From assembly GCF_007988865.1 (NCBI RefSeq), contig NZ_BJUY01000008.1, positions 1 to 64,000 on the forward strand: DNA of 64,000 bases, in the 5' to 3' direction. The number at the start of each line of letters is the position of its first letter. The first letter of the stretch is position 1. The translations under genes were made by a program, and so were the position numbers. The notes under the pieces are model-generated. The model was not told where the DNA came from. It was given only the letters and a program-made list of their open reading frames with translations, and did not search any database. Positions 6,815 through 14,845 of this stretch are shown one piece after another. The DNA is from Alkalibacterium kapii. GTDB taxonomy: Bacteria; Bacillota; Bacilli; Lactobacillales; Carnobacteriaceae_A.

Positions 6815-8305
6815 ATGACTAAACGTAGAAAAAGAAAGCAGGAGAGTAGTATTAAGCAATTATTTGAATCATTTGGGATCAGTCCCGAAATAGTAAAAGC
6901 ACTGACGAGTTTGCGTTATTTTCACCCGACAACGGTCCAGAAAAGGGTTATCCCTTTGGCCTTAGAACAACAAGATATTATGGTGGAATCCCAGACGGGC
7001 AGAGGAAAGACCGTTGCGTTTGGCCTTCCCCTTTGTGAGCAGGTCGAATGGGAAGAGAATAAACCACAAGCTTTGATTCTAGTGCCAACACGTGAGCTGG
7101 CGCTGCAGGTCAAGAATGACATTATGAATATCGGACGATTGAAACGTATCAAAGTGACGGCTGTATTTGGAAAATCTTCTTTCAAAACGCAAAAATCTGA
7201 ACTAAAACAAAAAAGTCATATCGTTGTCGGCACGCCGGGACGGATCTTGGAACATTTAAAAGAAGGAACATTGGTCGTAGATAAAGTGAATAGTCTCGTG
7301 CTGGATGAAGCGGATGAAATGTTGAATATGGGGTTCATTGATCAGGTAGAAGAGATTATTGACTACTTACCAAAAGAACGCCAGACAATGCTGTTTTCTG
7401 CTACGATGTCAGCACAAATCGAAGAACTGGCTAGTTTTTATATGAACCCAGATCGTGTGTCTTTCAAAATGGAACAATCAGAGAAGAACACACCGAAGAT
7501 TTCACATGCATACATCAACGTGGATAAAACATCTAAAGAAAAAGTATTGTTAGACTTACTGACCGTTGAGAATCCAGATGCTTGTATCATTTTTTGTAAT
7601 ACCAAAGATGTGGTGGATGCAGTTGACGCGTTTTTAAATAAAGCGGGTTTGCCGATCGACAAGCTACATGGTGGCATGGATCAAGAAGATCGTTTAGCTG
7701 TTTTGGAGGACTTCCGGTCTGGAAAACTTCGTTATTTGGTAGCGACTGATGTGGCTGCACGCGGGATAGATATCGACAATGTGACTCACGTGATCAACTA
7801 TGATGTGCCTTTTGAGAAAGAAAGTTACACGCATCGTACTGGCCGGACAGGACGTGCAGGAAAAACAGGATTAGCATTAACTATAGTAAGTCATTCGGAT
7901 CAAAGACGCTGGGATGAAGTTCGTGACTATAGCTTTGATGACAGCCAAGAGTTTACGGAAGTGTTTGCTCCTAGCGAACGCTTAGTCAAACGTTCAAAAG
8001 TTGCCTTTGAAAAGAAAATAAATACCAAAGTGAAACCAAAAATCGCTCGCAATAAAGAGTTGAATAAAGACATTACAAAGGTTTACTTCAACGGCGGTAA
8101 GAAGAAAAAACTGCGTGCAATTGATTTTGTTGGAACTTTGACAAGTATTAAAAGCATATCAGCTGAAGACATTGGTATTATTACCATTCAGGAAAATGTT
8201 ACTTATATCGATATCCTGAATGGCAAAGGACCATATGTTATTTCTCAGATGAAAGACCGAACAGTTAAAGGTAAAAAACTGAAAGTCAACAAAGCGCGAA
8301 AATAA
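6815..8305 (+). CDS. dbpA: DEAD-box RNA helicase DbpA
   Basis: ATP-dependent RNA helicase of about 496 residues acting in 50S ribosome assembly. Motifs in order: Q motif region (SLRYFHPTTVQ), Walker A SQTGRGKT, PTRELA, GTPGR, DEAD, SAT, IIFCNT, ATDVAARGID and HRTGRTGRAG. The C-terminal about 75 residues (KVYFNGGKKKKLRAIDFVG onward) match the DbpA domain that binds 23S rRNA hairpin 92. The start is uncertain: ATG 6815 overlaps an extended -10 (TGTTATAAT, 6808-6816) and has no ribosome binding site, while AGGAGAG at 6840-6846 lies 6 nt before an in-frame ATT at 6851. Confidence 0.92.
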   Translation: MTKRRKRKQESSIKQLFESFGISPEIVKALTSLRYFHPTTVQKRVIPLALEQQDIMVESQTGRGKTVAFGLPLCEQVEWEENKPQALILVPTRELALQVKNDIMNIGRLKRIKVTAVFGKSSFKTQKSELKQKSHIVVGTPGRILEHLKEGTLVVDKVNSLVLDEADEMLNMGFIDQVEEIIDYLPKERQTMLFSATMSAQIEELASFYMNPDRVSFKMEQSEKNTPKISHAYINVDKTSKEKVLLDLLTVENPDACIIFCNTKDVVDAVDAFLNKAGLPIDKLHGGMDQEDRLAVLEDFRSGKLRYLVATDVAARGIDIDNVTHVINYDVPFEKESYTHRTGRTGRAGKTGLALTIVSHSDQRRWDEVRDYSFDDSQEFTEVFAPSERLVKRSKVAFEKKINTKVKPKIARNKELNKDITKVYFNGGKKKKLRAIDFVGTLTSIKSISAEDIGIITIQENVTYIDILNGKGPYVISQMKDRTVKGKKLKVNKARK

Positions 8306-8324
8306 AATAGTAATCACTTAAGAA

Positions 8325-8362
8325 AAATCTCTTAGACAAATTAAAAGTTTAAGAGGTTTTTT
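8325..8362 (+). terminator. Terminator of dbpA
   Basis: AAATCTCTTA and TAAGAGGTTT pair (with G-T pairs) around a 15-nt loop and end in a run of six T. Confidence 0.7.
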
Positions 8363-8465
8363 AATTTATGCGCATAAAAAAAGAACTAGAGTTCCCTATA
8401 TGTTTTATTAAGCCTCATAAACTGGTATAATAAACGTAACTTAAAAAGAGCGGAGAGTGATCAAG

Positions 8466-9125
8466 ATGCCAGCTGAATCGAATATTTTGATTTATCAAAC
8501 AGAAGATGGAAATACCAAAATAGATGTACGACTAGAAAATGAAACGGTTTGGATGACTCAAAAAGCAATCGCTGAGTTGTACCAAACTACTCCTCAAAAT
8601 ATTACATTGCATATTAGAAACATACTTCAATACGCAGATAAAAGAAAATATTCTTGTTACTTTTCTATAATAAAGAAAGAAGGATTAAGAAATATAAGAA
8701 GAAAATTGATTTATTACAATCTTGATATAATTTATAATATAGCTATCAGAGGTCAATATTTTGAGAAAATTAATAAATTAATTTCATTTGCAAAAATACA
8801 TGGATTAAAAAAAGAATATCTTGAAGTTTTTCCAATAAAAGAAAAAAATTTCGAAGAAATGTTGAAAGACTCTTTAATTGATATTGTGGAAATTCATCAA
8901 CAGTTTAATATAGATAAATATTACGTAGATTTTTATATACCACAGTTAAAATTAGTCATTGAATATGATGAAAAACATCATGTTAAGCAAATTGAAAAAG
9001 ATAAACTAAGACAAAAAGTAATTGAAGAAAAGTTACAAGTTGAGTTCATAAGAGTTAAAGAAGGTCAAGAAATGAAAGGATTAAATCTTATTATAAAAGA
9101 TTTATTAAAGAAAAAAGGAAAATAA
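8466..9125 (+). CDS. RhuM-type N-terminal domain fused to a DUF559-like nuclease domain
   Basis: A 219-residue chimera. Residues 1-100 match the RhuM family found in phages and pathogenicity islands (ILIYQTEDGNTKIDVRLENE, then a helix-turn-helix-like region and YYNLDIIYNIAIRG). Residues about 110-219 have the DUF559/Vsr-like restriction-endonuclease fold: YYVDFYIPQLKLVIEYDEKHH gives Asp155, Glu166 and Asp168 as candidate metal ligands, followed by LQVEFIRV. The start is ATG 8466, 8 nt after GGAGAG; an extended -10 (TGGTATAAT) lies near 8423. The gene body is very AT-rich, typical of acquired DNA. Its 5' end shares a 57-bp perfect repeat with the next gene. Function unknown; phage-defence or anti-repressor roles are possible. 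Confidence 0.75.
   Translation: MPAESNILIYQTEDGNTKIDVRLENETVWMTQKAIAELYQTTPQNITLHIRNILQYADKRKYSCYFSIIKKEGLRNIRRKLIYYNLDIIYNIAIRGQYFEKINKLISFAKIHGLKKEYLEVFPIKEKNFEEMLKDSLIDIVEIHQQFNIDKYYVDFYIPQLKLVIEYDEKHHVKQIEKDKLRQKVIEEKLQVEFIRVKEGQEMKGLNLIIKDLLKKKGK
8490..8546 (+). repeat. 57-bp perfect direct repeat, copy 1
   Basis: Identical over 57 bp to 9194-9250. It covers codons for IYQTEDGNTKID and the following residues up to NET in both RhuM-type genes. Flanking sequence of the same two genes has diverged clearly, so identity confined to this block suggests recent conversion or recombination between the copies. Confidence 0.9.
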
Positions 9126-9169
9126 AAATTGAGATAAAAAGCATATTAACTTTAGGAGAGAAGTACTAT

Positions 9170-10330
9170 ATGGCACCTAATGAGGATATTTTAATTTATC
9201 AAACAGAAGATGGAAATACCAAAATAGATGTACGACTAGAAAATGAAACGATATGGATGAATACAAAAACAATTTCAGAATTGTATCAAACTTCACCTTA
9301 TAATATCACCTTACATATTAATAATATTTACGAAGAAGGTGAGCTTGAAAAACAGTCAACGTGCAATATACATCAATACGTTCAAAATGAAGATGCAAAA
9401 GAAGTAAAAGAGGATATCAAGTATTATAATCTTGAAGTCATTATTGCTGTAGGATTTCGTGTGCGCTCTCACCGTGGCACCCAATTTCGCCAATGGGCTA
9501 CGAAGAGATTGAATGAATATCTCATTAAAGGATTTACGATGGATGATGAACGACTGAAAGAAATGCGTAACTTTGGTGAAGAATATTTCGATGAGTTTTT
9601 TGAACGCTTACCTGAAATGGAGAAACTACCTAAAACCGGAGCCCCCAGTCCAGACGCTTATTCAAAGATTATCGAACAAGCAATCGATGAAGGCTATACT
9701 GAGTTTTTATGTATCTGTATGTCTAGTGGCACGAGTGCATCTTATCAAACGGCCAAAATGGCAAGGGATTCCTTTTATGATAAGCATGAGGATACTGAAA
9801 TAAAAATCCATGTTGTTGATTCCTGGTCAATGAGTCATGGGAGCGGCTGGCTGATACTGAAATCAGTACAATTACTGGAAGAAGGGTATACCTTCGAAGA
9901 ATTAGTGGACTTTATTGAGAAACATAAAAGACGCGTGAAACACTTTTTATGCGTGGATGATTTATACAATTTAACTAAGAGCGGACGCATTTCAAATGCT
10001 GGAGCACTGATCGGTAATCTACTGCGTATAAAACCGATCATGTCTATGAAAGATACAAAAGGGGCCATCGTTGCTAAAGTAAAGGGCACAAATAAAGCAT
10101 TGAAGTATTATGTAGAAGAATTTCAAAAGCGGTACGATTCGAAGTGGACAGATTTTATTATTATTGGGTATTCAAACGATAAAGGCATCGCTAATGATCT
10201 GAAAGAGAAAATAAAACTGAAAACAGACTTTTTAGGAAAAATCCATATCATGCAGATGGGTGTTGCTGTCGGCACGCATGTCGGCTTAGGCGGTCTGTCA
10301 CTGTTCTTTATGGAAAAAGAAAATATGTAA
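9170..10330 (+). CDS. RhuM-DegV chimera: RhuM N-terminal domain fused to a DegV protein lacking its N-terminus
   Basis: 386 residues in two parts. Residues 1 to about 137 are RhuM-like (ILIYQTEDGNTKID to TMDDERLKEMRNFGEEYFDE). From about 140 the sequence is DegV, the fatty-acid-binding partner of the FakA kinase system: FFERLPEMEKLPKTGAPSP, then CMSSGTSASYQTA, DSWSMSHGSG, VDDLYNLTKSGRISNA, VGTHVGLGGLSLF. The first roughly 45-50 residues of DegV, including the TDST motif that helps hold the fatty acid, are missing. The junction lies where RhuM YFDE(L/F) and DegV EFFE(R/K)(L/M) resemble each other. GGAGAG precedes ATG. Whether the product works as DegV is doubtful. Confidence 0.8.
   Translation: MAPNEDILIYQTEDGNTKIDVRLENETIWMNTKTISELYQTSPYNITLHINNIYEEGELEKQSTCNIHQYVQNEDAKEVKEDIKYYNLEVIIAVGFRVRSHRGTQFRQWATKRLNEYLIKGFTMDDERLKEMRNFGEEYFDEFFERLPEMEKLPKTGAPSPDAYSKIIEQAIDEGYTEFLCICMSSGTSASYQTAKMARDSFYDKHEDTEIKIHVVDSWSMSHGSGWLILKSVQLLEEGYTFEELVDFIEKHKRRVKHFLCVDDLYNLTKSGRISNAGALIGNLLRIKPIMSMKDTKGAIVAKVKGTNKALKYYVEEFQKRYDSKWTDFIIIGYSNDKGIANDLKEKIKLKTDFLGKIHIMQMGVAVGTHVGLGGLSLFFMEKENM
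9194..9250 (+). repeat. 57-bp perfect direct repeat, copy 2
   Basis: Second copy of the block at 8490-8546, inside the RhuM-DegV gene; the copies are 704 bp apart in direct orientation. Confidence 0.9.
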
Positions 10331-10339
10331 ATCGATTGG

Positions 10340-10367
10340 AAGTCTTCAGAGTAAATTCTGAAGGCTT
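10340..10367 (+). terminator. Possible terminator after the RhuM-DegV gene
   Basis: AAGTCTTCAG and CTGAAGGCTT pair around a short loop, and ATCGAT flanks on both sides can extend the stem. The T run is weak (ATTTG), so termination may be partial. Confidence 0.45.
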
Positions 10368-10539
10368 ATTTGATCGATTATAAACGCTGTAAACAGATTA
10401 ATTAGGGTGATTAATACAATGATCACACTGAGGCTATCACTAGTTTTTCGTTAAATATTGTAATACTGATAGGAAGTTATTTATAATAAGGATCAGAGAT
10501 TAATGTGTAACATCAATTATTTATATTGAGGTGATAATT

Positions 10540-10848
10540 ATGGCTCGTATACTAGACGACGCGTTGATTTATGAAATTTTATCAGTAGTTGATGAGATTC
10601 CTGAGGGAAAAGTCGCGACTTATGGTCAGATCGCCAGATTGATTGGCCGGGAACGTAATGCCCGATTAGTAGGTCGTGTAATGAGTATGGCTGAATTCTA
10701 TGGCAGCTATCCTTATCACAGAGTTGTGAATCATGCCGGACGACTGGTGCCGGGCTGGACCGAACAGAAAGAGCTTTTAATAGGCGAGGGCGCCGTCATG
10801 AAAAAAGAAGGCTATGTCGATATAAAAAGATGCCAATGGGAAATTTAA
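10540..10848 (+). CDS. Alkyltransferase-like protein (ATL) of the MGMT family, active-site Cys replaced by Tyr
   Basis: 102 residues matching the DNA-binding domain of O6-alkylguanine-DNA alkyltransferases: PEGKVATYGQIARLIG, then ARLVGRVMSM and the active-site motif. Genuine MGMT enzymes have PCHR; ATL proteins lack the Cys and instead flag O6-alkylguanine for nucleotide excision repair, usually with PWHR. Here the motif is PYHR (Tyr59). It therefore cannot transfer alkyl groups, but lesion binding is plausible. GAGG lies 8 nt before ATG 10540; the GTG at 10531 overlaps that site. Confidence 0.85.
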   Translation: MARILDDALIYEILSVVDEIPEGKVATYGQIARLIGRERNARLVGRVMSMAEFYGSYPYHRVVNHAGRLVPGWTEQKELLIGEGAVMKKEGYVDIKRCQWEI

Positions 10849-10917
10849 GTAAAATAACTAGCGAAGAATGAATGCATATCCAATTTAACCCGTTTTAAAG
10901 GTCAAATTCTCTGATGA

Positions 10918-10953
10918 GATGAAAGGAAATCGTCTGAAGAGACGATTTTCATC
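10918..10953 (+). terminator. Terminator downstream of the ATL gene
   Basis: AAATCGTCT (10927-10935), GAAG loop, AGACGATTT (10940-10948), with GATGA/TCATC able to extend the stem outward. About 70 nt after the stop codon. Confidence 0.7.
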
Positions 10954-11008
10954 AAAATAAAGTGAAAAATACGGCTTATCTTGAGCAGTTTTACCAAAAA
11001 CGTGAACG

Positions 11009-11091
11009 ACTACTTAAGATAAGCGCTTATCTTAAGTAGTGAGACAAGTTGAGTGACATACTTCTTAAGCAAATTGATTAGCTTAAGAAGT
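11009..11091. repeat. Pair of large palindromes spaced 51 bp
   Basis: 11009-11040 is a 32-bp perfect palindrome: ACTACTTAAGATAAGC followed directly by its reverse complement. 11060-11091 is ACTTCTTAAGC, a 10-nt centre, then GCTTAAGAAGT. Both contain CTTAAG arms and their centres are 51 bp apart. A GCTTATCTTGAG half-site at 10974 matches the right arm of the first palindrome, also 51 bp away. It lies between the terminators of convergent genes, so it is unlikely to be a promoter element of either. Confidence 0.85.
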
Positions 11092-11172
11092 TGCGTCTAT
11101 ATTTCTAGAAACTTCTGAAGAAAGACAAAAGCAGCCTGCTTTTTCAAGATAATACGACTTATATTACGAAAC

Positions 11173-11218
11173 AAAAAAGGCCCTAAGCAGAAACGTTCAG
11201 TCTTCTCTTTAGGGCCTT
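11173..11218 (-). terminator. Terminator of fabV
   Basis: AAGGCCCTAA (11177-11186) pairs with TTAGGGCCTT (11209-11218); on the minus strand the stem is followed by T residues. It ends about 20 nt beyond the fabV stop. Confidence 0.85.
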
Positions 11219-11235
11219 ACTCATTTTAATTAATT

Positions 11236-12429
11236 TTAGTAGTCCAGTGCTTTCAACTCTTCGATCGTGACGTCCTGCTCTACATAATTATCGACCATGA
11301 AGCCGTTTAAGTTGGAGAACTCTTTATAAAAGATGTCATAAGCAGCGAGACTGGTATTGAAGTTATTTTCGTCCAATTTCTCGATCAGGTCTTTTGTTTT
11401 TGCCTGCGTATCAGCATCCAGTTCCAGACTATCTGGTCTCAAACGTCCCTCATCGTCGTATTCAGCTTTTTCACCATAAATCATATCCCGGTAAATGCGA
11501 TCCATGTGCATGATCGGCGTTTCGTGCGTTCCTTTTTCGGTCATCACTTTATAAAGACCGACGCAGTAGACCGGGAAGAAGGGAATGACCGAGCTGGCTT
11601 TGGTGGTCACGGCTGTAGCAACAACGATCTGCGCTTTACCGTTGATATCTGCCAGCAAACTGTTAATAGTATCTGCTTTCACGTCACAGTCCGCTTTCGC
11701 CCGACCCAATGTGCCGTGCCCGTAGTAGGGATGATTCAATTCGGTGCCCAGGTAGGAATAGTTCGTTGTCAAGACCCCGTCAGCCAGCACATCCGCTTCT
11801 TTCAATGCTTTCATCCAAAGTTCCCAGTCTTCACCGCCCATGACTTTGACAGTATCAGCGATTTCCTGCTCCGTTGCCGGTTCCAGCGTTTCCGTGTAGT
11901 ACTCTTCTTTTTCCATATTTATATTTGGACCGACGACGGGATCACCGATCGCTTTGATTGAAGAGGTATAAGTTTCTCCAGTCTCCGGATCGGTCCGTCT
12001 GCCGCTTGCAAGACTATAAACGACAAGGTCGACTTTGCCGGCGAATTCGGTTTTTATATAATCGATGACGTCCTGCTTGGTTTCATGACTGAAGGCATCC
12101 TGGACGAAGTTTTTGGCGACCAGACCTTCTTCTTCAGCAGCTTTTTTAAAAAATATATTATTGTACCAGCCTGCCGTTCCCAGGTTACGTTCGCTTTTCG
12201 GTCCTTTCTCATAAGACACACCGATCGTATCTGCACCGGCGCCGAAAGCCAAACTGATCCGGGTGGCCAAGCCGTAACTTGAGGATGCACCAATGATCAA
12301 AACTTTTTTAGGCCCTTCATAACTGCCTTTACTTTTTATATAGTTGATATGATTTAAAACTTGTTGTTTGCGTCCAAGCGGATTAACGCTTATAGCCACG
12401 TTTCCCCGGATATTTTGCTTGAAATCCAT
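11236..12429 (-). CDS. fabV: FabV-type trans-2-enoyl-ACP/CoA reductase
   Basis: A 397-residue NADH-dependent short-chain-dehydrogenase-type enzyme that reduces the enoyl intermediate in fatty-acid elongation; FabV enzymes resist triclosan. The nucleotide-binding segment LIIGASSSYGLATRI lies near residue 45. The FabV catalytic pattern Tyr-x8-Lys is present in PYYGHGTLGRAK, distinguishing it from FabI (Tyr-x6-Lys). Length fits the family. The start is ATG 12429, with GGAGG 9 nt upstream; the longer frame adds an unsupported tail. It stands alone, far from any fab cluster. Confidence 0.9.
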   Translation of the reverse strand: MDFKQNIRGNVAISVNPLGRKQQVLNHINYIKSKGSYEGPKKVLIIGASSSYGLATRISLAFGAGADTIGVSYEKGPKSERNLGTAGWYNNIFFKKAAEEEGLVAKNFVQDAFSHETKQDVIDYIKTEFAGKVDLVVYSLASGRRTDPETGETYTSSIKAIGDPVVGPNINMEKEEYYTETLEPATEQEIADTVKVMGGEDWELWMKALKEADVLADGVLTTNYSYLGTELNHPYYGHGTLGRAKADCDVKADTINSLLADINGKAQIVVATAVTTKASSVIPFFPVYCVGLYKVMTEKGTHETPIMHMDRIYRDMIYGEKAEYDDEGRLRPDSLELDADTQAKTKDLIEKLDENNFNTSLAAYDIFYKEFSNLNGFMVDNYVEQDVTIEELKALDY

Positions 12430-12625
12430 AATGATTTTCCTCCAATGAATGAGTGATAAGACTATCATAGCAGAAAATGAAATTGTTTTGAATGTCAAAG
12501 TATTTTCTTTTTAAAGAAACTATAATACCCTGACTTAATAATCAAGATAAGACAGAATAACTGAAATGTTTGCTATACTTAATGGTGAAGAGAAAAAGTT
12601 CAATCCATAGATAAGGAGTGCTAAA

Positions 12626-13327
12626 ATGTCCATCCATCCAATCAAAGCATTATCTGATAATTATATCTGGATCATGAAAAAAGGCATAGACACTATTGTG
12701 GTCGACCCCGGGGAAGCAGAAGGTGTACTAAATTACTTGAAAGAGAACGAACTGAATTTGGCGGCTATCCTCCTCACCCATAAGCATGATGATCATACGG
12801 CAGGAGTAAACAAGCTTGTCGCAAGCTATCCGAGCACACCGGTTTACGGGCCTGAAGAAACCGATGATTTTAATACAGAAACCTTAAGAGATGGAGATAC
12901 CTTCGATCTATTAGGGGATACCTTTGAAGTATTCATTACAGCCGGACACACAAACGGTCATATCAGTTTATTGACCCGTCGCGCTTTGTTCTGCGGGGAT
13001 GCATTATTTTCCGGCGGCTGCGGTCGCGTCTTTACAGGTGATTATCAGGCACAATTTATCGCTTTGCAGAAATTTAAGCAACTCAATGATCATGTGATGG
13101 TTTATGCCGGTCATGAATATACGGAAAAGAATTTAAACTTTGCTCAGACGATCGACCCGGAAAACGAGTCTATTTCAGAAGCCCTGAAGCAAGCTGAAAA
13201 GCTTCAGAAAAAAGGACGGCCGACCCTGCCTTCGACGATCGGTAGGGAAAAAGAAATCAACGTGTTTCTCAAAGCAGAAACATTGGATGAATTCAAAAAA
13301 CTGAGAGATGCGCGCGACGATTTCTAA
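12626..13327 (+). CDS. gloB: Hydroxyacylglutathione hydrolase (glyoxalase II-like metallo-beta-lactamase fold)
   Basis: 233 residues. The glyoxalase II dinuclear metal site is complete: THKHDDH (51-57), AGHTNGH (His108), CGDALFSGGCGR (Asp125) and AGHEYT (His163). The C-terminal substrate-binding segment (about 175-230) that marks GloB is also there, with length slightly below the proteobacterial enzyme. It hydrolyses the thioester made by glyoxalase I. AAGGAG precedes ATG. A glyoxalase I-like gene lies at 5.3 kb but not in the same operon; whether the cell uses glutathione or another thiol is not visible. Confidence 0.88.
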   Translation: MSIHPIKALSDNYIWIMKKGIDTIVVDPGEAEGVLNYLKENELNLAAILLTHKHDDHTAGVNKLVASYPSTPVYGPEETDDFNTETLRDGDTFDLLGDTFEVFITAGHTNGHISLLTRRALFCGDALFSGGCGRVFTGDYQAQFIALQKFKQLNDHVMVYAGHEYTEKNLNFAQTIDPENESISEALKQAEKLQKKGRPTLPSTIGREKEINVFLKAETLDEFKKLRDARDDF

Positions 13328-13376
13328 AAAAAGCCCCCTTGCTTACTGAGTTGTTTACTCGCAGTAAGTAAGGGGG
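13327..13376. terminator. Bidirectional terminator between gloB and rluF
   Basis: GCCCCCTTGCTTACTG and CAGTAAGTAAGGGGGTTGC form a long stem, flanked by A residues on the left; it serves the two convergent genes. Confidence 0.85.
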
Positions 13377-13389
13377 TTGCATAATTTTT

Positions 13390-14097
13390 TTACCATTCTC
13401 TAGGCGTATAGTCCAGTTCTTTAAAGAGCTGATTCTTTTCTTTCTTGGATAAATAACGCCACTGGCCGATCGGTAAGTTGCCTAAATGGATATTCATGAT
13501 CTGGAGTCTTTGTAGACGATAGACATTGTAGCCCAATGCTTCGCACATACGGCGGATCTGTCGGTTCAGTCCCTGTGTTAAAATGATTTCAAATTCATAT
13601 TTTGAAAGTTGCGTCACTTTACAGGGGAGAGTCGTTGTGCCAAGGATATCGACGCCTTCTGACATATCTTTTAGAAATTCAGGAGAAATCGGTCGGTCGA
13701 CAGATACAACATATTTCTTTTCATGTTTATTTTCTGAACGCAGGATTTCGTTGACGATATCGCCGTCGTTCGTCAAAAGGATCAGACCTTCTGAATCCTT
13801 ATCCAGACGTCCAATATGAAAGACGCGAAAAGGGTGATTAACTAGGTCTACAATGTTTCCTTTGACGTCTTTTTCAGTCGTACTTGTAATGCCTACAGGT
13901 TTATTTAAAGCAATATAGACATTGTTTCGTGCAATGAAAATTTGTTTACCGGCGACGCGTACGTCATCACCAGGCTCTACCTGGCTGCCGATTTTGGCTT
14001 TTTTACCATTGACTGTAACTTGGCCTTCTTCAATCAGTTTGTCTGCGCCGCGACGGGAGCTTTTTCCTGCTTCACTGATAAATTTATTGATACGCAT
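13390..14097 (-). CDS. rluF: 23S rRNA pseudouridine synthase, RluF/RsuA family
   Basis: About 235 residues. An N-terminal S4 RNA-binding domain (MRINKFISEAGKSSRRGADK, about 1-60) precedes the catalytic domain with HIGRLDKDSEGL, containing the catalytic Asp, and LTQGLNRQIRRMCEALGY. These features match RluF, which modifies U2604 of 23S rRNA, more than RsuA or RluB; the exact target is inferred. Start ATG 14097 is preceded by AAGGAAG at proper spacing; the upstream GTG overlaps that site. Confidence 0.85.
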   Translation of the reverse strand: MRINKFISEAGKSSRRGADKLIEEGQVTVNGKKAKIGSQVEPGDDVRVAGKQIFIARNNVYIALNKPVGITSTTEKDVKGNIVDLVNHPFRVFHIGRLDKDSEGLILLTNDGDIVNEILRSENKHEKKYVVSVDRPISPEFLKDMSEGVDILGTTTLPCKVTQLSKYEFEIILTQGLNRQIRRMCEALGYNVYRLQRLQIMNIHLGNLPIGQWRYLSKKEKNQLFKELDYTPREW

Positions 14098-14205
14098 GAC
14101 GGACACTTCCTTACTTTGAGACTGATGTTCTCTTCTTACTATACCCTATATGTCGTTTGAATCAACCGGGCTTTGATTAAATAAATAAGTTGACTTTAGA
14201 AATGT

Positions 14206-14697
14206 TTATTCTGGCAGTGTATCGTAAGCCAGTTTATTGATTATTTCAGAGTGTTTTGGGTAATGTCCCAAAAGTTCATTCTTTGTATACAACTTGAAAT
14301 CAGAAAAATCAAAGCCAGGAACGACCGTACAGCTGACTAACGCATATCCCGACTCTACCGTCGAGCCAAAAATATCGCCTGCCGGGACAGTATAATGCGG
14401 CTGATGCCCCTGTTCTGTATTTAAGCTTAAGATCGTTTTTTCATACTCTCCATTCGGCAAAAGCGAATGAACGGTCAGTGGGCTGCCGGTATGGTAAAAC
14501 CATAATTCATCAGAAACCAGCTTATGAAAATGAGAGGGGCTGTCTTCGGTCAGTAAAAAATAAATATTTGTGTAAAGTACTGATTCTTTTCCATCAACTG
14601 TATAGGGATCCTTTTTTAAATCGGTCTGCTTGAAGTAACCACCTTCAGGATGTGGTTTCAAATCGAGTTCCTGGATCCATTGTTCTGCTGTTTTCAA
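14206..14697 (-). CDS. Cupin, DUF985 family
   Basis: A 163-residue single-domain cupin. Signature elements of DUF985 are present: LKPHPEGGYFKQT at the N-terminus, FHKLVSDELWFYHTGSPL in the middle and SCTVVPGFDFSDF near the end. Structures of family members show a jelly-roll barrel that may bind sugars or nucleotide sugars; no reaction is established. It starts with TTG behind AGGAGG (8-nt spacing). It stands as a single-gene unit. Confidence 0.85.
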   Translation of the reverse strand: MKTAEQWIQELDLKPHPEGGYFKQTDLKKDPYTVDGKESVLYTNIYFLLTEDSPSHFHKLVSDELWFYHTGSPLTVHSLLPNGEYEKTILSLNTEQGHQPHYTVPAGDIFGSTVESGYALVSCTVVPGFDFSDFKLYTKNELLGHYPKHSEIINKLAYDTLPE

Positions 14698-14845
14698 AAT
14701 AGTATCCTCCTTTTGTTGCGGTCAATAGAGCTGACATAAGTATAACAGACACAAGCCCGTTTTTTTGAAGTCATTTGTTCTGGTGCCTGTATAACACATT
14801 TTTAGTAGCCGGTTTCAGCAGGAAAGAAGCTTCTACTGATATAAC

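Noticed and set aside
10540..10848. Active O6-methylguanine-DNA methyltransferase
   Set aside because: The acceptor cysteine is missing (PYHR), so alkyl transfer is not possible by the known mechanism.
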